Made by a program: the position numbers and the translations under genes. From assembly GCF_002886045.1 (NCBI RefSeq), contig NZ_CP025791.1, positions 2,681,001-2,745,000 of the forward strand: a stretch of 64,000 nucleotides of DNA. Direction: 5' to 3'. Source of the stretch: Flavivirga eckloniae. Lineage in GTDB: Bacteria; Bacteroidota; Bacteroidia; Flavobacteriales; Flavobacteriaceae. Of this stretch, positions 46,501-54,429 are shown piece by piece. Under the pieces are notes generated by a model. It had not been told where the DNA came from. It made no database searches and saw only the letters and a program-made list of their open reading frames with translations. Within the stretch, counting starts at the first letter, position 1. Every line of letters begins with the position of its first letter.

Positions 46501-46634
46501 AAATCGTTTGGTTCAACCGTATTATATTCAGTTGAAGCAAAAGTTGAATTCGGCAAGAACACAAACAAAATCGCAGTTAATGCCATGTCTCTTATTTTTC
46601 TGCATAAGAGACTTTTTAAGTACAAATTTTTCAT
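43503..46634 (-). CDS. SusC/RagA-family TonB-dependent outer membrane transporter
   Basis: A 1043-residue receptor with an N-terminal signal (to about residue 33), a carboxypeptidase-like domain (TGTVTDASGIPLPGVAILLKG, about 55-135) and the SusC TonB box region EIVVVGYGAQKKSDLTGSV. The plug has LIVLDGIIYRGSLADLNPADIE and the barrel ends SVGVNLTF. It imports oligosaccharides captured by its SusD partner. The promoter -7 element is at 46734-46741; the long leader of about 90 bases may carry control by the upstream AraC-type regulator. Confidence 0.93.
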   Translation of the reverse strand: MKNLYLKSLLCRKIRDMALTAILFVFLPNSTFASTEYNTVEPNDLKNVSENIQQRVTGTVTDASGIPLPGVAILLKGTTTGTSTDFDGKYSLDISGNGVLVFSYIGFNTQEVPIDDRSQINVSLTEDIAKLDEIVVVGYGAQKKSDLTGSVASADLKAFQDQPNVNILQSLQGSVVGLNIGAVSSAGANPGIEVRGRNTFAQNDRNELVGSDPLIVLDGIIYRGSLADLNPADIESIDVLKDSSSQAIYGSQAANGVILITSKSGRKNKDAVINFSSYYSFDTPSNTLTPLGRDGFLEHYNKIYYDEAYLAPDYTQLDSNFDPSARFPYQSILDGLNNGTDTDWLDAISQTAYTQNTNLSIAGSGGKANYFLSVGYTDQKGWLLNDQYDRLSLRANIENKMNDWLTIGMQSFASFGDYSGLESDLRRGYLYSPLIEPYNEDGTLNTDPIGIERSPLLRTRIDQLDKRLNLFGVFYGKFKLPIKGLEYRINHSVNYRTFRDFRFDPIGNNFAGAASKKNELFVDRTTDNLLTYKKTFNEKHDLDLTLLYGFEERSGEGTIANSGTFLNQSLGYNSLESGDVDQQLVSSLAWDESSIYQMGRINYKYDNKYLLTLTIRRDGFSGFGSNTKFGTFPSVAFAWTASEETFVQDALPWLNNLKIRATYGQTGNRTVGRYQTLASVNAGFQYVFGDGSGPAYGQFINKLANNDLSWETTTGLNLGLDFSVLNNRLSGNINYYDTTTEDILFSVNLPQVTGASGIFTNLGKVANSGVELSLTSINAQTNNFTWKSTVNFSTNKNEIVTILGRDDDGDGVEDDLITGNNGRLIIGESIQTIYDYVDTGRIYQLGDDIPAGYNPGNRIFEDLNDDGIISADNDRRIVGRAEPAYRFSIYNEFKYKNITFSAFINSIQGGKDGYLGRVSPTSSIGEYRHDNASTYNIVREFNAWSPATPNAIHSGVRHDDPIAAQRYADRSFIRLQDVRLAYDFPSSLLEKISVDKLRLFVSGKNLHTWTDWIGTDPELNGNAFDPRQAPLMTSYSVGVNLTF

Positions 46635-46733
46635 AGGGTTTAGCTTATTTAATAGTTAGTTAAAAAAGTAATACCCAAGCGCTTAGGACTATTTTTTGGA
46701 ATTTAAAAAATCCTTAAAGATTAATCGTTGCTA

Positions 46734-46741
46734 CAAAATTA
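46734..46741 (-). promoter_or_regulatory. -7 promoter element of the susCD operon
   Basis: The minus strand reads TAATTTTG, matching TAnnTTTG, 99 bases before the susC start. The whole 437-base spacer (46635-47071) between the AraC-type gene and susC is AT-rich; no other gene is supported in it. Any AraC-binding repeats could not be told from background by eye. Confidence 0.6.
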
Positions 46742-47071
46742 ACACCTCAATAAGGCTTTTTATATACAAATCTTGATGTGTTTTATATAAATATTTGCAT
46801 CAAGCATGTTTTTTAAGAGTTATTAGACAATATTGATATAAAAATAGATTTCTTCTTAATCGTCTATTCAATATTTAAATATCATGGTTAAAAAATTATG
46901 GCTAACAAGTAAAAGCATATATCAACATAAATAGTTGATACACTTTACATATACTTGATAGATATATACAGTTATTAAATGTAGGTAAGTGTTAAAAACA
47001 TGTATAGGCAAACCGTTTAAAACAAACTATTTTTTATCTCTATGAAGAGATTTATGGTTTTCGAAAAAACC

Positions 47072-47950
47072 TTAGGCTGTTTGTTTTATTCTATTTCTTT
47101 TCCTGTACTCATTAGGAGAAACTTTTCTAATCCTTTTAAATACCTGGGAGAAAGCCGAAGGGTTATTAAAACCCGAGTCGTAACATATCTGGGTCATTCC
47201 CAGATCGCTTTCTAAAAGTAATTTACTGGCGTATCTTACTCTTATCTCATATAAAAATTCAAGATAATTTTTCTTTGCTGTATTCTTAAAATATCTACAA
47301 AAAGCACTTCTGGAGAGGTTAGCTACATCTGCAATTTCTTCTAAACTAATATTTCTTCTAAAATGAAGCATCGTATGTTTAATAACCCGATTCATTCTAT
47401 CCTTATCTTTTTCTTCTGCAGATCTGTGAAGATCAAAATTACACAGTACTTTCTTGGAATCGCTTATCGACATTAAATTTAAAACTTGCATCAAGGATAA
47501 AATTTGTTCTATGGGAGATTGCTCTAACATCCCCGTTAGTAATCGTGCAATCTCTTTATTTGTTTTCCCTGTAATTCTAAGTCCGCCCGATGCTTCCTGT
47601 AGTATACTGGAAATGCCATGAGCTTCGGGTAATCTTAAAAAATCCTTTCCGGCAAAGTCTGCACAAAATTTTACAACAATGGCTTTCGTAATAAGATCGT
47701 TATCTTCATAAAATACATCATCACTCACCCAAACATGTGCAAGTTCCTCACCTACTAAAACCAAATCTCCTTTTTTATAGGACTTAATACTACTACCAAC
47801 ATACCGTGTTCCGTACCCTTCTATAATATAGGCCAGCTCAAACTCTTTATGATAATGAAGTGGGTTAGGGAAGTATTTTACTTCATGTTTTTTTACAGAA
47901 ACAGCACTGCCGGGTGAATACCCCATTGAAAGAAATTTTGCCTTTGTCAT
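47072..47950 (-). CDS. AraC-family transcriptional regulator
   Basis: A 292-residue regulator (ATG at 47950; the longer ORF begins with a TTG). An N-terminal cupin sensor (about residues 10-100, with FPNPLHYHKEFELAYIIEGYG) is followed by a C-terminal pair of helix-turn-helices (NISLEEIADVANLSRSAFCRYFK and MTQICYDSGFNNPSAFSQVFKR). Its gene lies immediately upstream of susCD on the same strand and divergent from the DUF4861 gene, so it is the likely PUL regulator, sensing an oligosaccharide or uronate product. Confidence 0.92.
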   Translation of the reverse strand: MTKAKFLSMGYSPGSAVSVKKHEVKYFPNPLHYHKEFELAYIIEGYGTRYVGSSIKSYKKGDLVLVGEELAHVWVSDDVFYEDNDLITKAIVVKFCADFAGKDFLRLPEAHGISSILQEASGGLRITGKTNKEIARLLTGMLEQSPIEQILSLMQVLNLMSISDSKKVLCNFDLHRSAEEKDKDRMNRVIKHTMLHFRRNISLEEIADVANLSRSAFCRYFKNTAKKNYLEFLYEIRVRYASKLLLESDLGMTQICYDSGFNNPSAFSQVFKRIRKVSPNEYRKRNRIKQTA

Positions 47951-48082
47951 TATATTAATTTTACCATTAAAATACAAAAAAACTCATATTATGCAAATAT
48001 TAATAAAAAAAATGACAATATCCTGGTATTTTAAAACCTCATATTTTGTTTATTTGTATTCATTAACTAAACCGATTTTCGA

Positions 48083-49303
48083 ATGAATAACAAATATATT
48101 TTCCTGATATTATTGTTTATTAGTTTTATTAATCTAACTACAACTTCCTGCGCACCTAAAAAAGATAGTTACACCATTTCGTTAACTAATGGTTCGGATG
48201 TAAAAAGAAGCTCTGAAACTATTGAAATAGCACTGGATAAATTTCCAGAATTTTTAAAAAGTGACACTAAAGCGATTGCAGTTGTTGATAATGTAAATAA
48301 TAATGTCCCGGTGCAATTTGTTGATGCTGATTTGAATTCGACAGCCGATTATTTAATATTTCAAACCGATCTTAATCCTGGTGAAACCAAAGCGTTTAAA
48401 CTTGTTTTAAATGATAGTATTGGTATTAAAAACGAAGCTAATATTAAAACACATTGCAGATTCGTACCGGAAAGAATGGATGATTTTGCCTGGGAAAACG
48501 ACCGTGTTGCTTTTAGAACTTATGGGCCAAAATGTCAGCAGCTTTTTGAAGAAGGTACGCCTGGCGGCCTTATTTCTAGTGGTTTCGATTGTTGGTTAAA
48601 ACGGGTTAATTATCCCATAATTGATAAATGGTATGCTAACAATGAGAAGGGTGTATCTTATCATGAAGATCATGGAGAAGGGTTAGATAATTACCATGTA
48701 GGTACCACCAGAGGTTGCGGAGGTACTGCCTTATTATGCAATGATAGTTTAGTTTTGAGCAAAAATTTTAAAGCGTGGAAAGTTATTGCTAACGGCCCCA
48801 TTAGAAGCATTTTTGAACTTGAATACGCCCCTATTGAGGTGTGCGGTAACATGGTAACCGAAACAAAAAGGGTATCTATAGATTTAGGATCTAATTTTTA
48901 CCATTGTACCGTTTCTTATGCTTCTGAAAAACCCATTGAAGATACCATAAAAGCTGCCGTTGGTGTTACGATTCACAAAGGTGCCGGAGCCATTAAATCT
49001 AACAAAGAAGCGGGTTGGATTTCTTATTGGGAGCCTATGGGTGACTCTTTCTTGGGAACGGCTGCGTTGGTAGATCCGAAAATCGCCACCGATTATAATT
49101 TAGATGCTACGGTTCATGATGATGAGACCTTTAATAATATTTTTATTAATACTTCTTTAACCCAAAATAGTTTTAGTTATTGGGCTGGGTATGGCTGGAA
49201 AAAAAGTGGTCAATTCGTTGACTTTAACGATTGGCAAAATCATTTGAATACAGCATCTTTAAAAATAAACAACCCAGTAGGTATTGAAATAACTAAAAAC
49301 TGA
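48083..49303 (+). CDS. DUF4861 lipoprotein of the PUL
   Basis: A 406-residue protein with a lipoprotein leader (TTTSCAPKKD) and the DUF4861 hallmark RFVPERMDDFAWENDRVAFRTYGPK. Residues 60-110 form a beta region and the C-terminal part contains GAGAIKSNKEAGWISYWEP and SYWAGYGWKKSGQF. DUF4861 proteins often sit with GH105 genes in uronate PULs and are thought to act on unsaturated uronate-containing glycans, though the reaction is not certain. It is transcribed divergently from the AraC regulator, so the two share a promoter region. Confidence 0.82.
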   Translation: MNNKYIFLILLFISFINLTTTSCAPKKDSYTISLTNGSDVKRSSETIEIALDKFPEFLKSDTKAIAVVDNVNNNVPVQFVDADLNSTADYLIFQTDLNPGETKAFKLVLNDSIGIKNEANIKTHCRFVPERMDDFAWENDRVAFRTYGPKCQQLFEEGTPGGLISSGFDCWLKRVNYPIIDKWYANNEKGVSYHEDHGEGLDNYHVGTTRGCGGTALLCNDSLVLSKNFKAWKVIANGPIRSIFELEYAPIEVCGNMVTETKRVSIDLGSNFYHCTVSYASEKPIEDTIKAAVGVTIHKGAGAIKSNKEAGWISYWEPMGDSFLGTAALVDPKIATDYNLDATVHDDETFNNIFINTSLTQNSFSYWAGYGWKKSGQFVDFNDWQNHLNTASLKINNPVGIEITKN

Positions 49304-49419
49304 GGTTAACGATTGGAACTGGTTTTCGTTCCAATATGTCACTTGTTACATACCAATCCTAATCAGGATTTTTAATGTATTAGCCTCCAACTAATAACAA
49401 GTAGTTTACTGTTTTTTTA

Positions 49420-49617
49420 TTAGCGAAAAAGAGATTTAATTTCATCAATAAATTCCAAAAAAGAATTATAGAATTCAGACATTAAATATTCGTAAGACTC
49501 CTTTTCTTTTTCTAAATCACCTGAAAAATCATGTTTTGGAAAAACAATGTGTCGTAAGGCAAAAATAAAACCTGTTATAAAAAGAATTACAATTAAAAGT
49601 CCGAGAATAGTATCCAT
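49420..49617 (-). CDS. Small membrane protein, 65 residues
   Basis: A short ORF with one hydrophobic segment at residues 4-27 (ILGLLIVILFITGFIFALRHIVF) followed by an acidic, helical tail (KEKESYEYLMSEFYNSFLEFIDEIKSLF). This layout is that of a single-pass anchored helix. No family is recognised. It is in a spacer that begins with a TCACTTGTTACATACC motif (from 49339). Confidence 0.45.
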   Translation of the reverse strand: MDTILGLLIVILFITGFIFALRHIVFPKHDFSGDLEKEKESYEYLMSEFYNSFLEFIDEIKSLFR

Positions 49618-49744
49618 ATTTGACTATATAAATATAATTATAATTCCTTGTCTATAAAATAGAATAAGTTTATATATCATCAGGGTTAAATAATATTCAG
49701 CATCTTCGAAATTTACACGTCTTTATTTTTAACAAAAAAATTCC

Positions 49745-49752
49745 TACATTTG
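49745..49752 (+). promoter_or_regulatory. -7 promoter element of the 236-residue gene
   Basis: TACATTTG matches TAnnTTTG, 39 bases before the ATG at 49792. Confidence 0.6.
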
Positions 49753-49791
49753 AGAGCGACATATTTCTTTTTAACTTAAACATTTTATACT

Positions 49792-50502
49792 ATGCCAATA
49801 ACAAGATCTGAAAGCGGTCCTAACTTAGAAAATTGGATTGTTAATTTAGGGGATGGGAATTATACATCACCAGGAGAAGCTCCTGCATCAATTACAGACA
49901 TTACGACTGTAAACAAAACCAAAAGATCTATTCTTGAAGCTAACATACATAATAGAAGGATCATGGTGCATAATATAACCTTTCATAAGATAGTAGATCC
50001 TACAGCTTTAACAGATGTTCACAAGGCTACTTATAAATTTAAGATTCCTTATACTATTAGTACGGCAAATACAGATTTTAATGGCCAAACGGTTGAAGGA
50101 GGTCTTTTTGTATGGGATGGCCCAACAACCGAGCTGGATTATGGTTTGGCTTTTCAATGGGTTATTAACCCTTGGGATCCTGAGTATAAAAACTTGTTTT
50201 ATTGGGATGGAAATGGTTGGCAACCATTAGGCGTTAGTTTGGAGCCAAATAATAAATATCATGTGGTTGAATATTATTTAGATATTCCAAATTCTGAAGC
50301 ATACCTAACAATAAACGGCATTACATTCGCCCAAAATGTCTTCTCACAGACAACAAAAGAAGGTTTTGGCACAACAGTAGATGCAAGGTTTCAAGCCGAA
50401 ACTATAAGTATATTTCCACCAGAAACAGGAACAATTCCTTCTCAAAAAGTAAACTTTAAAGACTGGACATGGGATTGGTTTAACGATAATGTTTCGGTAT
50501 AA
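49792..50502 (+). CDS. Hypothetical beta-rich protein, 236 residues
   Basis: The protein has no signal peptide and is rich in Thr, Asn, Trp and Gly. It contains alternating strand-like segments (KATYKFKIPYTIST, GLFVWDGPTTELDYGLAFQWV, LFYWDGNGWQPLG, HVVEYYLDIPNSEAYLTINGIT), which suggests a jelly-roll or lectin-like beta-sandwich. I do not recognise the family. It has a clear promoter and is on the strand opposite to its neighbours. The position next to the PUL could mean a glycan-binding role, but this is only a guess. Confidence 0.65.
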   Translation: MPITRSESGPNLENWIVNLGDGNYTSPGEAPASITDITTVNKTKRSILEANIHNRRIMVHNITFHKIVDPTALTDVHKATYKFKIPYTISTANTDFNGQTVEGGLFVWDGPTTELDYGLAFQWVINPWDPEYKNLFYWDGNGWQPLGVSLEPNNKYHVVEYYLDIPNSEAYLTINGITFAQNVFSQTTKEGFGTTVDARFQAETISIFPPETGTIPSQKVNFKDWTWDWFNDNVSV

Positions 50503-50528
50503 CCACTGTTATTTTTAATGAATACTTA

Positions 50529-51005
50529 TTAATGCTGGTAGCAACGTCCGCCACCTTTTACTTTTCTTTTGCAATACCCACCAGATTTGGTACGCGCACC
50601 ACAGGTAGACGTTGTAGTTTTAGAATAACCTGAATGTTTACGTTTTGAAGAACTATTTTGTTTGGTATGCTGATAGCAATAACCATTTGCAAGCTTGGTT
50701 TTATGTTTACATCTTGTACCTTTTTGGGTATATCCTTTACATCTTACAGACGATGATGTTCCAACAGCTTTATTTGAAGCATTATAACTGCTAACATAAT
50801 TGTTTATAGAAGGTGGCTTACAAATTTTGCAAGGTGTTAAACGGTATTTCGATATATCTTCATTACCCAAGAGTTTTTTAGATACATTTTCAACCATCCT
50901 ACATGATGACAAATGATATCTTTCTCCTGATGGTGTTTTATATATATTCTGAGCATTAACATTTATATATAAAACAAAGGAAACGAAGAAAATCATGTAC
51001 TTCAT
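50529..51005 (-). CDS. Secreted Cys-rich protein with zinc-binding-like motifs
   Basis: A 158-residue protein with a signal peptide (residues 1-18, ending NVNAQ). Its N-terminal part has a YHLSSCRMV...LTPCKIC pattern (about residues 30-65), which resembles the Cys-based metal-binding motif found with some secreted nucleases. It then has two copies of a C-x7-8-C...CYQH motif: RCKGYTQKGTRCKHKT...CYQH (about 89-113) and CGARTKSGGYCKRKV...CYQH at the C-terminus. These resemble DUF5763-type repeats and may bind zinc or stabilise a small domain. An XRE 3'-end relic lies upstream (51180-51215). Confidence 0.65.
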   Translation of the reverse strand: MKYMIFFVSFVLYINVNAQNIYKTPSGERYHLSSCRMVENVSKKLLGNEDISKYRLTPCKICKPPSINNYVSSYNASNKAVGTSSSVRCKGYTQKGTRCKHKTKLANGYCYQHTKQNSSSKRKHSGYSKTTTSTCGARTKSGGYCKRKVKGGGRCYQH

Positions 51006-51309
51006 AAATATATTTTTTAAATCAACCTGAATGCTACAAGTTTTAATTTATAGTACTTGTTACAAACGAACGGTAACTCGACAAGTAGGTTTTATCAAGT
51101 AAACTTATGCCAGCACTTGTTAAAAAGGTTACTGTATTGAACTGGCTAGGGTATTTATTTTCTTATAAAAAATCAAATATAAGAAATCTCTTTCGGTAAA
51201 GATAAGCTTATTAAAACAAGTACAAACAAGACTAAATAATCAAAAAACTGGAGCTAACACAAACGCCCTATGCTTTTTATACATTACCTACAGGCTTTTA
51301 TCCTGTTCC
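51006..51309. repeat. Spacer with an XRE-gene 3'-end relic
   Basis: This 304-base spacer has no gene. It contains ACTTGTTACAAACGAACGG (51055-51073) and, at 51180-51215, a minus-strand segment reading FTERDF in the frame of an XRE regulator end. Bases 51182-51200 match 54642-54660 almost exactly, including the shared AATCTCTTTCGGTAAA. A further related AACAAGACTAAATA lies at 51225-51238. Confidence 0.55.
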
Positions 51310-51768
51310 CTATTTATTATTCCAGCTCCATAAACCAAAATTAACAGATTTACTTATTTTCAAATCGTTTCTTGCTATAATAGTCATTATTTGTCCTCTG
51401 TGATGTGATTCGTGAGCAATCATTTGGGCAAAAAAGGCTGTAGGATGTGGCTTGTAACCTTTAATACTTTCTTGTTCGAATAACTCATATAAAGTATCTC
51501 TCATTTTTTGTGATGATTCTTGTAGAGCTTCAATAAGTTGCGATTTCTTATTTGCATATTTCTTATTTATTTTCAAATCAATTTTTTCACCGACTTTATT
51601 AATCCAAAAGGAACGTATATTGTTAATGTGCACAAATTGTTCTCCTATACTTCTTCCTTTATCGTTTAGTTTTGTAGGTAACCAATCTTCTTCGATATTA
51701 TCGAGTAAGTACAAAGTAACCTTATTGTTTTGATTCCAAGAATAGATTATGTCTGCTTTAATATTCAT
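51310..51768 (-). CDS. DinB-superfamily protein
   Basis: A 152-residue four-helix DinB-like protein with histidines in FVHINNIRSFW (about residue 48) and AHESHHRGQIMTII (about residue 120), the expected metal triad. It resembles DUF1572/DinB proteins. It is the last gene of a three-gene cluster with a SnoaL-like gene five bases upstream and a TetR gene that overlaps that gene. Confidence 0.8.
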   Translation of the reverse strand: MNIKADIIYSWNQNNKVTLYLLDNIEEDWLPTKLNDKGRSIGEQFVHINNIRSFWINKVGEKIDLKINKKYANKKSQLIEALQESSQKMRDTLYELFEQESIKGYKPHPTAFFAQMIAHESHHRGQIMTIIARNDLKISKSVNFGLWSWNNK

Positions 51769-51773
51769 AAATT

Positions 51774-52124
51774 CTAACTTTCTTTAAAAAACCCAGTAAT
51801 CTGTTTGAGTTTGTCATTTTCGTAAAGGACAAAACTTGAACCACTACTAAGAACCTCATTATTATCGTTAACCATATTCCAATTTACTAAACATCTATTG
51901 TGATGAGTATTGATGTATGTAGTGATAAATGAAGCATCTTCAAATTGTTCTTGAAACTGTTTCATATAATCTGATAGTTGTGCATAACCTACTACTTCAA
52001 AGTTTGGGTCTTTATATTCAAAGTCATCAGTTAGAATTTTTTGTAATTTTTCTGCTCGTTGAACTGAGTTGGTTTCATTCCAACAGGTTCTATATATATC
52101 CCATATTTCGTTAATTGTTTTCAT
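51774..52124 (-). CDS. SnoaL/NTF2-like small protein
   Basis: A 116-residue cone-fold protein: helix-rich INEIWDIYRTCWNETNSVQRAEKLQKIL, then a beta part (DDFEYKDPNFEVVGY, CLVNWNMVNDNNEVLSSGSSFVLYEND). This is typical of SnoaL-like or nuclear-transport-factor-2-like proteins that bind small molecules. It overlaps the TetR gene by 14 bases. Confidence 0.75.
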   Translation of the reverse strand: MKTINEIWDIYRTCWNETNSVQRAEKLQKILTDDFEYKDPNFEVVGYAQLSDYMKQFQEQFEDASFITTYINTHHNRCLVNWNMVNDNNEVLSSGSSFVLYENDKLKQITGFFKES

Positions 52125-52701
52125 CAGTTTTAGTTTTTAATGAGTTTAGAAATGAGGTCATTAATAAATGACCAGAATCTTTTGTGCCTTTTGACCTAGT
52201 TAAGAATCCGAAAAATGTGGTATGGATTATTTCGGTTAGTATACTTGAACTAATAGCATTGCTTAAATCTCCATTTTGCTGTGCATCTTTTACTGTGGGT
52301 TCAATAACTTGCAAAAAACTATTAAACTGTTGTGCAGATAATTCGGCAATAGCATTGTTTGAAGAACCCATTTCAGACATTATGTTGTTTACAAGACAAC
52401 CTTTGTAATTATTCTCAATCTGAGAAGTGAGCATATTTTTATATAGTTCAATCAATTTGTCAAACGCTTTTAACTTGCTGGATTTTAATTCATTTTGTAA
52501 ATGAGAAACTATTAACTCTCCATACGCATTAATGGTTGTTAGTAGAAAAGACTCTTTACTTTCGAAAGAATTATAAAAAGCACCTTTAGTCATTCCTGTT
52601 TCTTTACATATCTCATTAATACCCAAATTATGAAATCCTTTAGCCCAAAAGAGTTCCATACCTTTCTTTATTACTTTTTCTTTATTGTGTTTGTAGTTCA
52701 T
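52111..52701 (-). CDS. TetR/AcrR-family repressor
   Basis: A 196-residue repressor with an N-terminal TetR helix-turn-helix (ELFWAKGFHNLGINEICKETGMTKGAFYNSFESKESFL, about residues 17-54) and a helical ligand-binding domain. Its gene is first in a cluster with SnoaL- and DinB-like genes. A palindromic ACCGTTCGGT (52723-52732) lies 21 bases upstream of its start and may be its operator. The inducer is unknown. Confidence 0.88.
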   Translation of the reverse strand: MNYKHNKEKVIKKGMELFWAKGFHNLGINEICKETGMTKGAFYNSFESKESFLLTTINAYGELIVSHLQNELKSSKLKAFDKLIELYKNMLTSQIENNYKGCLVNNIMSEMGSSNNAIAELSAQQFNSFLQVIEPTVKDAQQNGDLSNAISSSILTEIIHTTFFGFLTRSKGTKDSGHLLMTSFLNSLKTKTDENN

Positions 52702-52722
52702 ATCGTAAAATTAAACAAACAG

Positions 52723-52732
52723 ACCGTTCGGT
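52723..52732. promoter_or_regulatory. Candidate TetR operator
   Basis: ACCGTTCGGT, within ACAGACCGTTCGGTACA, is a near-palindrome 21 bases upstream of the tetR start codon. TetR-family operators of this ACCG/CGGT type, lying just in front of the repressor's own gene, are common. Confidence 0.5.
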
Positions 52733-52801
52733 ACAAATTTTAATCCAAATATTTCAGAATGATGAAGTTTTTTAGCTTGCAGCTAACGGTTGGCTATGGT
52801 T

Positions 52802-52912
52802 TTGTTGCTTAATTCTATAAGTTTATGAAAAAGCCCAGTCCATAATTCAGCTGTGGTGGTTTTCCAAAGGAAAATCAGAAACAATAAACTATAGCTCTCG
52901 TTCTACACTGGC
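52802..52912. repeat. Spacer with a boundary hairpin
   Basis: The spacer upstream of TetR holds GGTTTTCC (52858-52865) pairing with GGAAAATC (52869-52876), with one wobble. It follows GCTAACGGTTGGCTATGG (from 52782). No gene is seen. Confidence 0.35.
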
Positions 52913-53413
52913 TTATCTTTTAGGCAAGATATTCTGCTTGTTTAATATCCCATCTTTTGTTGTTACATATAGGAAATAATCGGCTAGTCCAAGCTTATTA
53001 TTTATATTGATTTTAAGCTCAATGAATTTAACATTCTCGTCTGTTGATTTTAATTTATAGCTTAGTGATTTCACAACACCCTTATTAACCACTTGAAACA
53101 ATTTTGGATCAGAAATATCCCCTATAACCATAGATGCCATTTCATAAGCTTCTTTATACATGTTCCCATATCGCATTATTCTTCCGTGAAGTATTGGAGC
53201 AACATATCCTTTTTTTAATAAATAGTATGCCCCTGAACCATTTTTCATTGACACAATAATATCATTAGCGATTCTATCCCCAGCCATTTTTAATGTTTTG
53301 TCAACACTTTCTAGCGGAATTTTCTTTGGCTCGTTTGAACAGGAAATGGTCAAACTCAGAACAAGTACTAAAAATGTTTTTGTAAGTTTTACATTTTGAT
53401 AAAAGTTGTTCAT
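52913..53413 (-). CDS. Hypothetical lipoprotein, 166 residues
   Basis: The leader is LVLVLSLTISC with the likely lipidated Cys at residue 25. The mature part is helical and mixed (LESVDKTLKMAGDRIANDIIVSMKNGSG, MYKEAYEMASMVIGDIS) and ends in a strand pair FIELKININNKLGLADYFLYVTT. I do not recognise a family. It is a single gene between two long spacers. Confidence 0.65.
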   Translation of the reverse strand: MNNFYQNVKLTKTFLVLVLSLTISCSNEPKKIPLESVDKTLKMAGDRIANDIIVSMKNGSGAYYLLKKGYVAPILHGRIMRYGNMYKEAYEMASMVIGDISDPKLFQVVNKGVVKSLSYKLKSTDENVKFIELKININNKLGLADYFLYVTTKDGILNKQNILPKR

Positions 53414-53579
53414 TTTAATCTGGGCTTTATACTTGTGTACAACGGTTTGTGTAAGATTAGTAATTGGCTATGCAAACGGCTGATTTTTCAAACGGAAACC
53501 AGTTGCTAAATGAGCAATTACCCTTTAAATTTAGATACAAACCAAAATTATTAATTTTATACTTTATTGTGAAGTGTTT
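53414..53579. repeat. Spacer with a 7-bp inverted repeat
   Basis: The 166-base spacer contains GTAATTG (53460-53466) paired with CAATTAC (53515-53521), with CAACGGTTTGTG at 53441-53452 and CAAACGGCTG, CAAACGGAAACC inside. The shape vaguely recalls cassette recombination sites, but no integrase is known here. Confidence 0.35.
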
Positions 53580-54359
53580 TCATTTTGATTTTTCATTTCC
53601 TAAAAAAAAGTCATTTACTAAATTATAAAATTTCTCAGATACTTCAATCATTGGCCAATGACCTATTCCTTTTAAGAATATATTAGGGATCTTTTTCTCT
53701 TCAATGAATCTTTGCGTTTCAACAGGGGTATCTTTATCGCCCCAAATATATACTTTCGGACATTTTAAATCTAAAAATTCAATACCTGGCTTGTTTTGAG
53801 AAATAATTTTTTCTGTTGATTTCCCCCATTTATATAACGAGTCTATGTTGGCAAAATAGATACTTGCTAGATATCTTCTAAAGTCTACTCTACTTTTGGA
53901 GTTCTCGATTACAGAAGTAAGATATTTTCTATAAAACTCTTCTTTTGAATTATGGATTGGTAAAGATGAATAATAACTATCCTTTGTGGTTAAGTTGCCC
54001 TCAATACTCACATAACCATTTATTTTTTCTCCAAAATACTTGCAGAGTGATGTCCCAATTATTCCAGAGACGGAATGTGCAACAATGTATAAGTTTGAAT
54101 CAGGAGAAATTTCATTAATTAACTCTTTAAGTTTTTCCGTGAGTTGTTGGACTGATAAAGGATTATCATTATTGGGACTTACTCCAAACCCTGGTAAATC
54201 AGGAACAAATATATTAAACTTATTTTTGAGTTTTGACTCAAAAACTTCTCTATAACATAAGCCTGATTCTCCAAAAGGGTGAATTAACCAAATATCTCCA
54301 ATAGGATTTTTTATTTCGTTCAATCGGAAAAAAACATTATTGATTATATTGATTCTCAT
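53580..54359 (-). CDS. Alpha/beta-hydrolase fold protein
   Basis: A 259-residue hydrolase. The nucleophile elbow is AHSVSGIIG (about residue 95), the acid is in GDKDTPVETQ and the histidine in GIGHWPMIEV; an oxyanion-hole HPFGESG follows the first strand. It has no signal peptide, so it is cytoplasmic. The substrate cannot be read. It lies downstream of a long spacer that holds an XRE 3'-end relic (54621-54665) and a strong hairpin. Confidence 0.85.
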   Translation of the reverse strand: MRINIINNVFFRLNEIKNPIGDIWLIHPFGESGLCYREVFESKLKNKFNIFVPDLPGFGVSPNNDNPLSVQQLTEKLKELINEISPDSNLYIVAHSVSGIIGTSLCKYFGEKINGYVSIEGNLTTKDSYYSSLPIHNSKEEFYRKYLTSVIENSKSRVDFRRYLASIYFANIDSLYKWGKSTEKIISQNKPGIEFLDLKCPKVYIWGDKDTPVETQRFIEEKKIPNIFLKGIGHWPMIEVSEKFYNLVNDFFLGNEKSK

Positions 54360-54429
54360 ATTTGCCTAAGTTTTTGTCTGTTATGAATTAAGATAATGTG
54401 CTCTGGTCTTTCTCTTTCTGGAATGCTTT

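Noticed and set aside
49312-49335. Terminator after the DUF4861 gene
   Set aside because: ATTGGAAC/GTTCCAAT forms an 8-bp stem but is not followed by a T run, so it was not listed as a terminator.
53414-53579. Integron attachment site
   Set aside because: The small inverted repeat and ACAAACGG-like pieces recall such sites, but the expected end boxes could not be placed and no integrase is present. Noted only as a spacer.
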